64,000 bases of DNA from Dendrobium chrysotoxum (Eukaryota; Streptophyta; Magnoliopsida; Asparagales; Orchidaceae). Location: NCBI GenBank assembly GCA_019925795.1, contig CM034309.1, positions 15,990,729 through 16,054,728 on the forward strand, in the 5' to 3' direction. Positions 9,671 to 20,347 of the stretch are shown here, piece after piece. The notes beneath the pieces were generated by a model. It had not been told where the DNA came from and did no database searches. It worked only from the letters and a program-made list of their open reading frames with translations. The first letter of the stretch is position 1. Each line of letters opens with the position of its first letter. Both the position numbers and the translations under genes were made by a program.

Positions 9671-11327
9671 TGTTGCAAATCTGGTTTTGATGATGACAAA
9701 CATGTCTCCAGTGTGTTTTGCTTGGCTAATCTGTTTCAGGCACAAAAGACCGCGAGCCACTCAAGCCAACTCAAGATCGGCTCCAAGTGTGTCAAATGTA
9801 TGATTTTTCTTTTTATTGAGTCAATTGTAATGTAACTGATTCCCTAGCTAAGTAACCTTGCACACACACACTCAGAGGGAGAGATTGAGTGAATTAGAGT
9901 TTCTGTTGCAATTTTGTTCAGATCGTCCTGGACGATATCCACATCGTCCTGGATGATCCAGTTAAAATAGAAACCCTAATTAGGGCGACTAAGTTAAGAA
10001 GGACTGATTGAGCCGATCATCCTAAATGATCTACGAATCGTATGGGACGATATTCCCAAATCAGAAAATCTCAGCCGCCAGATTAAGTTAGGCAAGTTTT
10101 ATTTTAAGTATTTTGGTCTGATCGTCCCGGACGATACGTGTATCGTCCTGGACAATTCACTACAATCATGCCTAAATTAGTCTGGTAATTAAGGAAAGTA
10201 ATTAATGTTTAATTGATACGATCACATCGTCCTGGACGATCGCAGGATCGTCCCGGACGATCGTGATCGTCTTGTGCATTTCAGCTGTACGTCCAGAACT
10301 ATGTACAGGTCGACTTGGGGCCTTTTTGAACTAATCGTACCGGACGATTACCCTATCGTCCGGGACGATCAAGTCATTTTTTGGTCGTCCAGCACAGATT
10401 TTTCTGGACGACCCGAACTGTCTTCTGGACGATTTCCTTCAATTTGAACTAATCGTCCCGGATGATCGCAGGATCGTACGGGACGATATGAACAACTTTT
10501 TCTACTGATCGTCCAGAAGAGCCAGATCGTCCAGGCTGAAACAGCTGAATTTGAACTGATCGTACAGGACGATCTACCGATCGTCCTGGACGATCTTGGC
10601 CGACAAGTTGAGATTTAGGGCAAATTTTAAGCCCTCCTTTAAAAGAACTTTTTCTTAGATTTGGAAAAATCTTTTGCTGCCTTCCTTCCCTGAGAAACCC
10701 TAGAGAGAAGAGAGAGTTGGGAGAGAGAGAAGAGATCTTGTGAGGGGGAGTTAGTGAGGGATTCACTAAGGTTGCTCCAAGCACGGATCAGAGTCGTCTT
10801 CTCCGCTCGTCGTCTGTCGTCTAGTCGGTGTTCTTCGTGGGAGGATCGTTCGCAAGAAGATCCGGGGTTCTCTGCCCGCTTCAGGTGGAAGCAAAAGGAG
10901 TTCGAAGGTTCTCTGCCTGCTTCAGGTGGAAGCGAAAGGAGGTCAGGTTCTCTGCCTCACCGTGTGGTGAAAAGGAGGTATTTTGTATAGGCTTCTCCGC
11001 CTTGCTGTGGGAGCAAAAGGAGAGTCACTTTCGTTTAGTGCAATACCCGGAGGGGAGGCTCCGGGGAGTGGACGTAGGTCAAGTTGACCGAACCACTATA
11101 AAATCTGGTTTGCTTTTCTGATTCAATTTTGCACTTTACTTTTCAATATAAACTGCTTGGGTGATTATCATTGGTTGATCTTTTCGTTATTGTTTACTTG
11201 TTTCCGCTGCTAAGTATCGAAAAGATTTTTGTTGTTATCGTGAAATTTTTAAATAACCAATTCACCCCCCCTCTTGGTTAGCCTCGGGACTAGTTCAGTA
11301 GGGCTTAACATCCCTTTCGAACTTTCA
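9671..11327 (+). repeat. 5' LTR of element A
   Basis: 1,657 bp, starting TGTTGCAAATCTGG and ending ATCCCTTTCGAACTTTCA. U3 carries at least a dozen palindromes of the ATCGTCCNGGACGAT type between 9920 and 10600, including a longer one at about 10383-10413 whose arms are GGTCGTCCAG and CTGGACGACC. Two copies of the roughly 41-bp GGTTCTCTGCC unit lie at about 10867-10950, the TATA box at 11097-11103, then R/U5 with a C7 run before TCTTGGTTAGCC. Confidence 0.95.
11097..11103 (+). promoter_or_regulatory. TATA box of the element A 5' LTR
   Basis: TATAAAA at offset 1426 from the LTR start; the same box is at 18042-18048 in the 3' LTR and, on the minus strand, at 53114-53120 and 63104-63110 in the LTRs of E. 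Transcription would begin about 30 bp downstream, giving an R/U5 of roughly 200 bp. The start site itself is inferred. Confidence 0.75.
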
Positions 11328-11329
11328 AG

Positions 11330-11341
11330 TGGTATCAGAGC
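11330..11341 (+). promoter_or_regulatory. Primer binding site of element A (tRNA-iMet type)
   Basis: TGGTATCAGAGC, two bases after the LTR end. This is the standard copia primer site complementary to the 3' end of initiator methionine tRNA. Confidence 0.93.
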
Positions 11342-11382
11342 TGGATTCAAAATTTCTGTTTAAAAACTTTTGAATTTGATCC

Positions 11383-13239
11383 ATGGCTAACTGTAACAAT
11401 CGTAATACTGCTGAAGGTTATTCTATAACTAGACCACTGTTGTTTGATAACATTCCATTTGATTTTTGGAAAACACGCATGTCTACTTTTCTTCAGTCTA
11501 TTGATTATCGCATGTGGATGTTAGTTAAGGACGGATACGAACCACCTTTTCGAATGGTTAACAATGTGAAAACTGAATTGCCTAGAGATTGGAGATATTC
11601 TTCGAGTCATCCTAAAGAACTGATCTTAGGAGACCCTTCTGAAGGTGTTAGGACTAGGCATGGACTTAGGAAGGAAGTAAACCATTCTGCCTTTATCTCA
11701 ATGACTGAACCCACCAATATCAATCAAGCCCTGTCGGATGAATTTTGGATTTTAGCTATGCAGGAAGAATTGAATCAATTTGTAAGGAATGATGTTTGGG
11801 AGTTAGTAGAAAGACCTAAAAATCAAAGTATTGTGGGAACCAAGTGGGTCTTTAAGAATAAGATGAATGATTCTGGTGTGGTGGTGAGAAATAAGGCAAG
11901 ATTGGTGGCTAAGGGGTATAATAAGATAGAAGGGATAGATTTTGAGGAAACTTTTACCCCTGTAGCTAGATTGGAAGCCATTAGAGTGCTACTAGCCTTT
12001 GCCTGTTATAAGGGATTTAAGTTGTTTCAAATGGATGTCAAGAGTGCCTTTTAAAATGGGGTAATTAAAGAAGATGTTTTTGTAGAACAACCCCCAGGTT
12101 TTGAGAGTTCCCAATATCCAAGTCATGTCTATAAATTAAAAAAGGCCTTATATGGATTGAAACAGGCACCCAGAGCTTGGTATGAGAGGCTTAGCACATT
12201 CCTGTTAGAAAGAGAGTTTGTTAAGGGGAGCGTAGACACCACCCTTTTTCTGAGGAGATTAGGAGATGACTTACTCATTGTCCAGATCTATGTTGATGAT
12301 ATAATTTTTGGATCTTCTGATAAATACTTATGTGAAGAGTTTTCTAAAACAATGAGTAAAGAGTTTGAGATGAGTATGATGGGAGAATTGTCCTACTTTT
12401 TGGTGTTTAGCATAAGGCAAACGGATGATGGAACCTTTCTCAATCAATCAAAATACACTAAGGACATTTTGAAGAAATATGAAATGGACAAAGCCAAGCC
12501 AATCAATACTCCCATGCCCTCCTCAGTTCAGTTAGATAAGGATTCAAATGGAAAATCTGTTGATCAGAAGAAGTATAGAGGGATAATAGGGTCACTGCTT
12601 TACCTGACTGCTAGCCGACCTGATATCATGTTTAGTGTCTGTCTTTGTGCTAGGTTTCAGGCTGATCCTAAAGAGTCCCACCTGACTGCTGTTAAGAGAA
12701 TTCTTAGATATCTTTTAGGAACCCCAAACCTAGGAATTTGGTACCCTAGGCACAGCACCTCTTTTGAGATCATTGGATATTCTGATTCTGACTTTACGGG
12801 GTGTAGGGTGGATAGGAAGAGTACTTCTGGGACTTGTCAATTTATAGGACGGTCGTTAGTCTCCTGGTCCAGTAGAAAACAGAACTCAGTTACACTTTCC
12901 ACTGCTGAAGCTGAGTACATTGCCTTAGGGAGTTGTGTGGCCCAAGTTCTTTGGTTGAAGCAGCAAGTCTTGGATTTAGGAGTACCTGTTGGCACAATTT
13001 CTATTCTGTGTGATAATACTAGTGCCATCTGTATCTCTAAGAATCCAATCCAACATTCTAGGACCAAATACATTGACATTAGGCATCACTTCATTAGGGA
13101 CCATGTTACAAAAGGGGACATTGAGCTACACCACGTAGCAACTGAAAATCAGCTGGCTGACATATTCACTAAACCACTGGCCTTTGACTCATTCAGCATT
13201 TTGAGAACCAGATTAGGAGTGATTGATATAAATGCTTGA
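11383..13239 (+). pseudogene. Deleted gag-pol of element A: gag N-terminus fused to the RT-RNase H half of pol
   Basis: The ORF starts at the gag ATG (conserved MANCNNRNTAEGYS start), runs about 67 residues of the Gag N-terminal domain and then jumps in frame to the region between integrase and RT (DWRYSSSHPKELILGD...). The junction has the 6-nt shared sequence ATTGCC; relative to element E about 3,016 bp are missing, removing both zinc knuckles, protease and the integrase core. The RT part keeps the QMDVKSAF motif, but the next Leu codon is TAA (12052-12054). From 12055 to 13239 the frame is open again, with YVDDIIFG, the CRVDRKSTSG and AEAEY RNase H motifs, CDNTSAI, and a normal pol C-terminus. 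Not functional. Confidence 0.93.
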
Positions 13240-15127
13240 TTCTGATGACTGCTGATTTATGATTGTTATAATTGGTATTCTGATTTCTGTTAGTTAGTTT
13301 TTGTATTGTGATTTCTGATTTCTGTTAGTTAGTTTTGGTTTGATTATTTGCTTTCAATTGATTTTATTTCTTCTGCTGATTTCTGTGTTACCCTTTTTGT
13401 TAGTTTGATTTGAGTATTTACTTTGCTATGATTTTCTACCTGTTTTTTTATGCTTTTCAAGATCTGATCACCTCTCACTACTTCTGGTGATCTGAATTTT
13501 GACTGAGAGTTTTTACCTTGTTTTGGTTTGGAAGCTGATAAGCAGTGATTGACTTCGCTGAATCTGTTAAAGGGAAGAAACATTGATAATTGTTTCTCTT
13601 CCTCTAACTCCTTTACTGGTGTATAGTTTCTTTTGAATAAAAATCCTTTTCAAAATTAAAATGTTAGTTTTTGAAATAGAGATTATTTTATCTTCCTACA
13701 GTAATCTGCCTCATATCAATAGTGTTTTTCAAAGTCTTGAGTCATTAGTTTGATTTTCTAAACCAAGTGATTGCATTTATCATATGTTATATGGGTTTTG
13801 TTTTGTGAATCGTTCTTCCTTACTGCGGAGAGTCATCTCCTATGTCTGGAAGATAATCTCACAGCTGAGACTCTTTAATGATTATGAAAAGGAGAAAGCT
13901 TATAAAAGATGCGCAGTGCGCCAGATAATTTGAAAAAGAGGCATAAAATGAGCCCAAAACTGAAAAGATGCGAAATTGCCAAATTGGATACACAAAGTGT
14001 ATCAAAAATCAAAAGATGCACAAAGCGCCAACCAATTTGCAAAAGAGGCACAAAATGAGCCCAACACAAGCTTTCTTTCCTTTCAGATTATTAAATGTCT
14101 TAGAAAAATCTGTGCGCCACTTAATATTTTCAAAAGCTTGAGTCTTGAAAATCCTGATTTCTGATTTTTTACTTTGTAACACTATTATATCAGATATTTT
14201 TCTGGAACGAGGCTTGAAAGGATTTCTTTTCAAATCTAATGTCTTTTATTCTGAATCGGATTTTTGTTTTGAAAGGGGTTTGTATCGATAAGGTGCCCGG
14301 GGTCGGCGCTACGAACGTTGATTATTTCCAACCTTTTCTGGATTTCAGCGCTGTCAATCGTCCTGTCATTGGTTTTCGAATCTAAAGTCAAGGAAAAATT
14401 CTGATTTTCTAAGAGCAGTTTAATCAAAAATTTTAAATAAAAAAAATATATAAAAAAAGAAAAAAAATAACACTTCTATGTGTTTTTTACGTAAGTTTTA
14501 TTCGTCTTTTTGTGATTTTGATTTCATGGTTGTGTTTTTTGGATCCTGATCGATCATCTTCATCCTCCATTCTTTTCTGCTTTTCTTCACATCGTCCTGG
14601 ATGATACACCTATCGTCCTGGACGATCCTCTTCGTCCTGGACGATCCAAAAAATCATCCTGGACGATTCATTCAAAATCATTCCCACTGCTCCTGCTGCT
14701 GAAACTACCCCAATTATTGGTGATCGTCCTGGACGATAATTACATCGGCCTGGACGATATGATCCATATCTTCCTGATACGATCAAACGGCTGACATTGC
14801 ACCAATTATTGCCCATCATCCTGGACGATCCACCTCATCATCCTGGACGATCCACGTGTCAGCCACTGGACAATTGGAATTCGGCCCGTCCGACGTATTT
14901 ATTGCATATCGTCCTGGACGATCCACCTAATCGTCCTGGACTATACTTTTCGTCAACGGTCGTCCAGCCTGACTCCTCGGGACGATCGCCTGTGTCTAAT
15001 CGTCCTGGACGATCTCTGATCGTCCTGGACGATCGGACCGCCTTTTTGACCAATCGTCCAGAACGTCATAAATGACCACATCGTCCCGGACGATCCCGCG
15101 ATCGTACGGGACGATCCGCCCGTTTTC
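13240..15127 (+). other. pol-ORF3 spacer of element A, with conserved block and palindrome array
   Basis: No gene seen. The spacer is conserved at matching positions in C and E. At about 13900-14075 is a repeated block (GAGGCACAAAATGAGCC-like phrase twice) with a hairpin GATACAC-AAA-GTGTATC at 13987-14003. An A-rich run follows at about 14435-14470. From about 14590 to 15115 there are some fifteen palindromes of the LTR type (ATCGTCCTGGACGAT and variants). The array ends just before a TATA-like box and ORF3. Confidence 0.8.
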
Positions 15128-15135
15128 TATTTAAA
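15128..15135 (+). promoter_or_regulatory. TATA-like box before ORF3 (element A)
   Basis: TATTTAAA, 75 bp before the conserved ORF3 start codon, directly after the palindrome array. The same box stands 75 bp before the ORF3 start in E (56070-56077) and about 63 bp before it in C (40346-40353). Promoter function is inferred from position and conservation. Confidence 0.5.
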
Positions 15136-15209
15136 CAGCGGTTTTCTTCATGTTTTTCACACCGTTTTTCCTCCACTTTCCTTCTCCTTTCCTCCTCTCT
15201 GGTTTCCTC

Positions 15210-16349
15210 ATGGCTGGTGGCAAAAGATCTCATCAAAAGGGGGCCAGTTCGTCCCGGGGACATATAGATCCTTGCTTCCCGAATGCCGCCGATCAGGCGA
15301 CTTTCGAATGCTATCGTAATGTAGGTATCACGCACTCCAAGATTGTCAATCCACGCACTCTCACGTATCCCATTTTAGACTTGTTCGCACACACCTCCCT
15401 CACCTTCATTCTGACCTTAGCCTTTCCCTTCAATCTGGAACTCCTTCGCATCTTCTTTGCCAACTTGCACATTTCCGCGGACTATTCCACTCTTCGCTCC
15501 TACGTAAATCAACGCCCCGTGGAACTCACGACCCACGATTTTCACAATATCCTCAACTTGTCTATCACTGGCGACAAGATCCACACGATCATCACCGATC
15601 CTGACTATGATTGGAGTGTCGCCAATCACTTCCTTCGCAATACCAACGCACCCTATCACGACAATGCTTGCACTTTCCTTCTCAAGGACGCCCGGACCAT
15701 TCAGCACGTCCTTCGTTCCTCCGTCATTCCAAAGGCGGGGGATCGGATTCACATTACCCCGCTCCTGTCCTTGACCACCTACTACATCATGGCCCGTTGA
15801 GAATTTAATGCCTCTGATTTGATCATCCGATACATAGAACATCTCATCACCATTAGAGATCCGGGCCACAGGCGTCGCCCAAATCTAGCTTTAGGTTATC
15901 TCATTCACTATGCCTTAGAGACAAAATATGACCTTCAGTATCCTGTCCCTCCTGATGTCCCTCCTTCCTTCTTCACAAACAACTCATTCCACGTCCTATA
16001 CAGCACCCGCCTACATCCGGAACTTGCCCCGGATGTTGAGGAAGAAGAGGAAGAGGCTGCTCCAGTTCCTGCTGCACCAGAGGCACCTGCACCCCTTCGC
16101 ATTGCCTCTCCCCTTGACCACCTGGTGCAGCGCTTCGACCAGTGGGAGGCCCGTTTTGACTCCTACGTGGTTGCCCAGGAGCAGCAGCACAACGAGGACC
16201 TCCAACGCTTCGCGGACTATGCTGCGCAGCAGCAGCAGCAGCACGACCAGGACATGGCCTGGTTTGGAGCTCACTTTCAAGCCATTCACCATTACTTTTA
16301 CCCTCCACCGCCACCTCCTTCTTCCGATCAGGATCCGCCTCAGTTTTAG
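15210..16349 (+). pseudogene. ORF3 of element A (extra ORF in env position), one nonsense mutation
   Basis: About 379 codons starting at MAGGKRS; I chose this ATG because it is the first one shared by A, C and E, while the in-frame ATG at 15150 lies only about 15 bp after the TATA-like box. A TGA at 15798-15800 replaces the CGA seen in E, a CpG-type change, in the middle of the protein. The N-terminal two thirds are helical and resemble the 'putative plant transposon protein' domain found as an extra ORF in plant retroelements (my recollection of the family pattern: LxLF...FFANLRI...NQRPVELTTHDFHNILNL). The C-terminal third has an acidic run, a Pro/Ala stretch, a Gln-rich coiled coil and a poly-Pro tail. 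Function unknown. Confidence 0.8.
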
Positions 16350-16436
16350 TTTTCTGTCGTGTTGTTGTTCTGTATATGTTTTATTTTATGTTTTATTTCC
16401 GTGTTTATGTTTCTCCCTCCTCCTTTTTGTGATGTC

Positions 16437-16447
16437 AAAAGGGGGAG
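16437..16447 (+). promoter_or_regulatory. Second (upstream) polypurine tract of element A
   Basis: AAAAGGGGGAG, about 170 bp before the LTR, in the phrase GTGATGTCAAAAGGGGGAG. It repeats the core of the LTR-proximal tract; counterparts are at 39062-39072 (C) and 54761-54771 (E), on the minus strand. Confidence 0.7.
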
Positions 16448-16601
16448 TCAGTTGTAGTCGTGTCGTGTCTGTTTCTATTTTCTATTTCATATTTTCTGTA
16501 TTGTTTGAGCTGTTAAATGAAAATTAAAAAAAATGTTTGTTTTGTTTGATCTGCTAGTTTACCTTTATTTTCAGACTAATTTATAAATGTTTGCCATCAT
16601 C

Positions 16602-16615
16602 AAAAAGGGGGAGAT
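16602..16615 (+). promoter_or_regulatory. Polypurine tract of element A
   Basis: AAAAAGGGGGAGAT directly before the 3' LTR start; the usual plus-strand priming site. The GGGGGAGATTGTTG context is typical of Sireviruses. Confidence 0.93.
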
Positions 16616-18272
16616 TGTTGCAAATCTGGTTTTGATGATGACAAACATGTCTCCAGTGTGTTTTGCTTGGCTAATCTGTTTCAGGCACAAAAGACCGCGA
16701 GCCACTCAAGCCAACTCAAGATCGGGTCCAAGTGTGTCAAATGTATGATTTTTCTTTTTATTGAGTCAATCGTAATATAACTGATTCCCTAGCTAAGTAA
16801 CCTTGCACACACACACTCAGAGGGAGAGATTGAGTGAATTAGAGTTTCTGTTGCAATTTTGTTCAGATCATCCTGGACGATATCCACATCGTCCTGGACG
16901 ATCCAGTTAAAACAGAAACCCTAATTAGGGCGACTAAGTTAAGAAGGACTGATTGAGCCGATCGTCCTGGATGATCTACGGATCGTACGGGACGATATTC
17001 CCAAATCAGAAATTCTCAGCCGCCAGATTAAGTTAGGCAAGTTTTATTTTAAGTATTTTGGTCTGATCGTCCCGGACGATACGTGTATCGTCCTGGACGA
17101 TTCACTACAATCATGCCTAAATTAGTCTGGTAATTAAGGAAAGCAATTAATGTTTAATTGATACGATCACATCGTCCTGGACGATCGCAGGATCGTCCCG
17201 GACGATCGTGATCGTCTTGTGCATTTCAGCTGTACGTCCAGAACTATGTACAGGACGATTTGGGGCCTTTTTGAACTAATCGTACCGGACGATTACCCTA
17301 TCGTCCGGGACGATCAAGTCATTTTTTGGTCGTCCAGCATAGATTTCTCTGGACGACCCGAACTGTCTTCTGGACGATTTCCTTCAATTTGAACTAATCG
17401 TCCCGGACGATCGCAGGATCGTACGGGATGATATGAACAACTTTTTCTACTGATCGTCCAGAAGAGCCAGATCGTCCAGGCTGAAACAGCTGAATTTGAA
17501 CTGATCGTACAGGACGATCTACCGATCGTCCTGGATGATCTTGGCCGACAAGTTGAGATTTAGGGCAAATTTTAAGCCCTCCTTTAAAAGAACTTTTTCC
17601 TAGATTTGGAAAAATCTTTTGCTACCTTCCTTCCCTGAGAAACCCTAGAGAGAAGAGAGAGTTGGGAGAGAGAGAAGAGATCTTGTGAGGGGGAGTTAGT
17701 GAGGGATTCACTAAGGTTGCTCCAAGCACGGATCAGAGTCGTCTTCTCCGCTCGTCGTCTGTCGTCTAGTCGGTGTTCTTCGTGGGAGGATCGTTCGTAA
17801 GAAGATCCGGGGTTCTCTGCCCGCTTCAGGTGGAAGCAAAAGGAGTTCGAAGGTTCTCTGCCTGCTTCAGGAGGAAGCGAAAGGAGGTCAGGTTCTCTGC
17901 CTCACCGTGTGGTGAAAAGGAGGTATTTTATACAGGCTTCTCCGCCTTGCTGTGGGAGCAAAAGGAGTGTCACTTTCGTTTAGTGCAATACCCGGAGGAG
18001 AGGCTCCGGGGAGTGGACGTAGGTCAAGTTGACCGAACCACTATAAAATCTGGTTTGCTTTTCTGATTCAATTTTGCACTTTACTTTTCAATATAAACTG
18101 CTTGGGTGATTATCGTTGGTTGATCTTTTCGTTATTGTTTACTTGTTTCCGCTGCTAAGTATCGAAAAGATTTTTGTTGTTATCGTGAAATTTTTAAATA
18201 ACCAATTCACCCCCCCTCTTGGTTAGCCTCAGGACTAGTTCAGTAGGGCTTAACATCCCTTTCGAACTTTCA
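16616..18272 (+). repeat. 3' LTR of element A
   Basis: 1,657 bp, the same length and order as the 5' LTR, with scattered substitutions (for example at the primary palindromes and the GATCGGC/GATCGGG site near 9780/16725). TATA box at 18042-18048. Followed by TAACC (18273-18277). Confidence 0.95.
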
Positions 18273-18277
18273 TAACC
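18273..18277. repeat. Target-site duplication TAACC, right copy (element A)
   Basis: Matches 9666-9670. Confidence 0.95.
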
Positions 18278-18865
18278 ATTACATGAATCTTATCAAGCTC
18301 ATCACAAACCCTTAATCCAATCTCATGTTATGGTTTGGATGTGTCTAAGCTTAACATGAATTGAGTTAAGATTGATTAGACTAAGTCAACCTATTTTGAC
18401 TTGGTCAAACTTTCCCTCATTCATGTGGATGTGTCCAAACCTCAATCCTTTAACTTCCAACACTTCTAAACCCATTTCAACCAGCTCCTCAAGTCTCCTT
18501 GGTTGCCACCTCAGCCACCCAAGTCAAGTTGACTTGGTCAACACAAGCAAAACTTAGTCAAACCTCTTAAATTTGCTCATATATTTAACCCCTTTCTTCA
18601 AACCCTTTGGAAATTAATTCCAATCAGTTCAAACCCACTCCCTCTATGCCATATCAGTACCCCTTGACTGTTGACTAGTCAATTTAGTCAACAAAAGGGT
18701 AAGGAAGGAGTTTAAATGGTCAAATTATCTCAAATGCCTCTCCAAACCCTTTCCATTCTACTCCTAACCATTCCAGTAGTTTCAAATAGCTTCTAGAGTA
18801 TTCTTAAGCTAATCCTAATCTCTATATTAGGTTCAAATCAATCCTTAATAGTCCCATGTGCATAT

Positions 18866-18907
18866 AAGGACAAAAGGAGCTTTCCAAGTCATGGTCCTTT
18901 TGTCCTT
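18866..18907. repeat. 13-bp perfect inverted repeat
   Basis: AAGGACAAAAGGA at 18866-18878 and its exact complement at 18895-18907, 16-nt loop. Confidence 0.85.
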
Positions 18908-19783
18908 GATTCCCTCTTCTCTCAACTACTCCCTGGATAGGTGGCAACATCCTAGCAAACCCTTGAGTCGATCCCAACCATCCAAATGGCCTGTGAATGT
19001 TTGAATAGTGCAAAACACCCTATTGAGCTCTCATTCAAACCCTCACACTCTCTCACTTGTTCTCGGCCCCCAGAGCATTCTCCCCTCTTAATCAAGCCTC
19101 ATACAACTCCTTCTTCACTCCCCAAGTGGAAACCACCTCCAGGAATTCGCCGGCAGTGAGGTATCCGGCGAGTCAAGTTCAAATTCGTCCAAGGAGTTAT
19201 AGGGCTCGATCCAGACGTCATCAGCTCGTGAAGTCTTCATCAAGTATAAGCATGGACAGACAACAAATTCAGAGAAACAAAAATCAATCCAAACAAATGG
19301 TTAGATCTCTCAAAAAATTCAACCTTAGTTTAAACACTTAGCATTAATTAGCTCTTTGGATTATTCTTTTTAAGCCAAACAAAAGCTTCCCCACTATTTC
19401 TGTTCATATATGGAAGCTATATTTAAAATTTCATTAAGTTTGGTCAACCGAGTCGAGAGAACGAGCTAGAAAATGAGTTTAGGGCTCGGTTTATACTTTC
19501 TGCTCATTAAGGATAATCTGGACCGTTAATCTCATGATCAACGGTCGAGATTCTCCCGTTTTGCAGCTTAGTTGAATCTGTCAGGTCAGATCCCGTGGTT
19601 AATTCTCTAGTTTGGCTCAATCTGAGCCGTCTATTCAAAACCACAGGATCAGGAAGTGCGGGGATCTTCTGTCCGACGTGATCAGAATCATCGGTTCAGA
19701 ACCATGCCCGATCGGACGGTCCCGCACCTCTGCTGACTCGGTTAAGTAAAAGCGCGTGGACCTCCATCCATTAAACGCTAATG

Positions 19784-19820
19784 ATTGCCGGCGGCGCAAT
19801 CATTGGCCGCCGCCGGTAAT
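19784..19820. repeat. GC-rich hairpin in AT-rich context
   Basis: ATTGCCGGCGGCG (19784-19796) pairs with 19808-19820 at 12 of 13 positions, loop 11 nt. The surrounding kilobase downstream is very AT-rich. Confidence 0.8.
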
Positions 19821-20287
19821 GATTGGCGCGGTTCTGCCCAGCATACCAGATGGCGCCACGTGGCCATCCCGCCACCGAAGGATTTTTTAATTTAAAATGA
19901 TTTTAAATTCTAATATCTCTTAAAAAATTATTTTAAAATTAAAATATATATATATATATATTTTTTTTATATTAATCTTTCCAGAAAATTAAATATTTGA
20001 ATTTTAAATTAATATTAATTTGAATTATTAAGTATATTTTAAATTATCTTAATTATTAATTCTTTTAATTAAATAATTAACTATAACTAATCAAATATTC
20101 CATAAAATTTAAAATTTTCTTTTTAAATATGTTTTAAAATATTAGATAAATATTTAAGATATTTTATTTAAAAGATTAAATTAATTTTAAAATTGAATTT
20201 AATCTAAAATATTTTATTTAATCATCTTAAGTAATTTTAATATAATAATGCCTAATTAATATTAATTTAGATATTTTCAAATATTCA

Positions 20288-20290
<3 letters not shown>

Positions 20291-20344
<54 letters not shown>
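20291..20344. repeat. (AT)27 microsatellite
   Basis: Uninterrupted AT dinucleotide run of about 54 bp. Confidence 0.95.

Positions 20345-20347
<3 letters not shown>

Larger units (their letters stand above)
9671..18272 (+). mobile_element. Sirevirus element A (Ty1/copia), complete ends, internal deletion
   Basis: An 8,602-bp LTR retrotransposon with two 1,657-bp LTRs of equal length, TG...CA ends, a tRNA-iMet primer site and polypurine tract, flanked by TAACC. Order: LTR, PBS, fused gag-pol remnant, spacer, ORF3, two polypurine tracts, LTR. Compared with element E it lacks about 3.0 kb (most of gag, protease, most of integrase). It cannot make its own proteins but keeps all the cis signals seen in E. 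LTR differences between the two ends are scattered, many C/T or G/A, so it is older than E. Confidence 0.95.

Noticed and set aside
9920..10600. Regular palindromic repeats that look a little like a CRISPR array
   Set aside because: Spacing is irregular, the spacers recur between copies, the array sits in retrotransposon LTRs of a plant, and there is no cas-type gene.
10754..11121. ORFs of 60-135 codons inside LTRs (also 1200-1382, 17773-18066, 37481-37836, 50142-50525, 53096-53503, 63086-63493)
   Set aside because: They recur because the LTR recurs, overlap in several frames over the tandem unit, and differ in length with unit copy number. They lie mostly upstream of the TATA box.
15973..16314. 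Antisense ORFs over ORF3 (also 15417-15869, 39213-39494, 54891-55232, 55336-55740)
   Set aside because: Shadows of the GC-rich ORF3 coding strand; they have no start context or domain of their own.
18372..19341. Possible host gene fragments (ORFs of 61-94 codons)
   Set aside because: Short, no recognisable domain, no codon-like conservation visible, in a repeat-rich LTR-like region.
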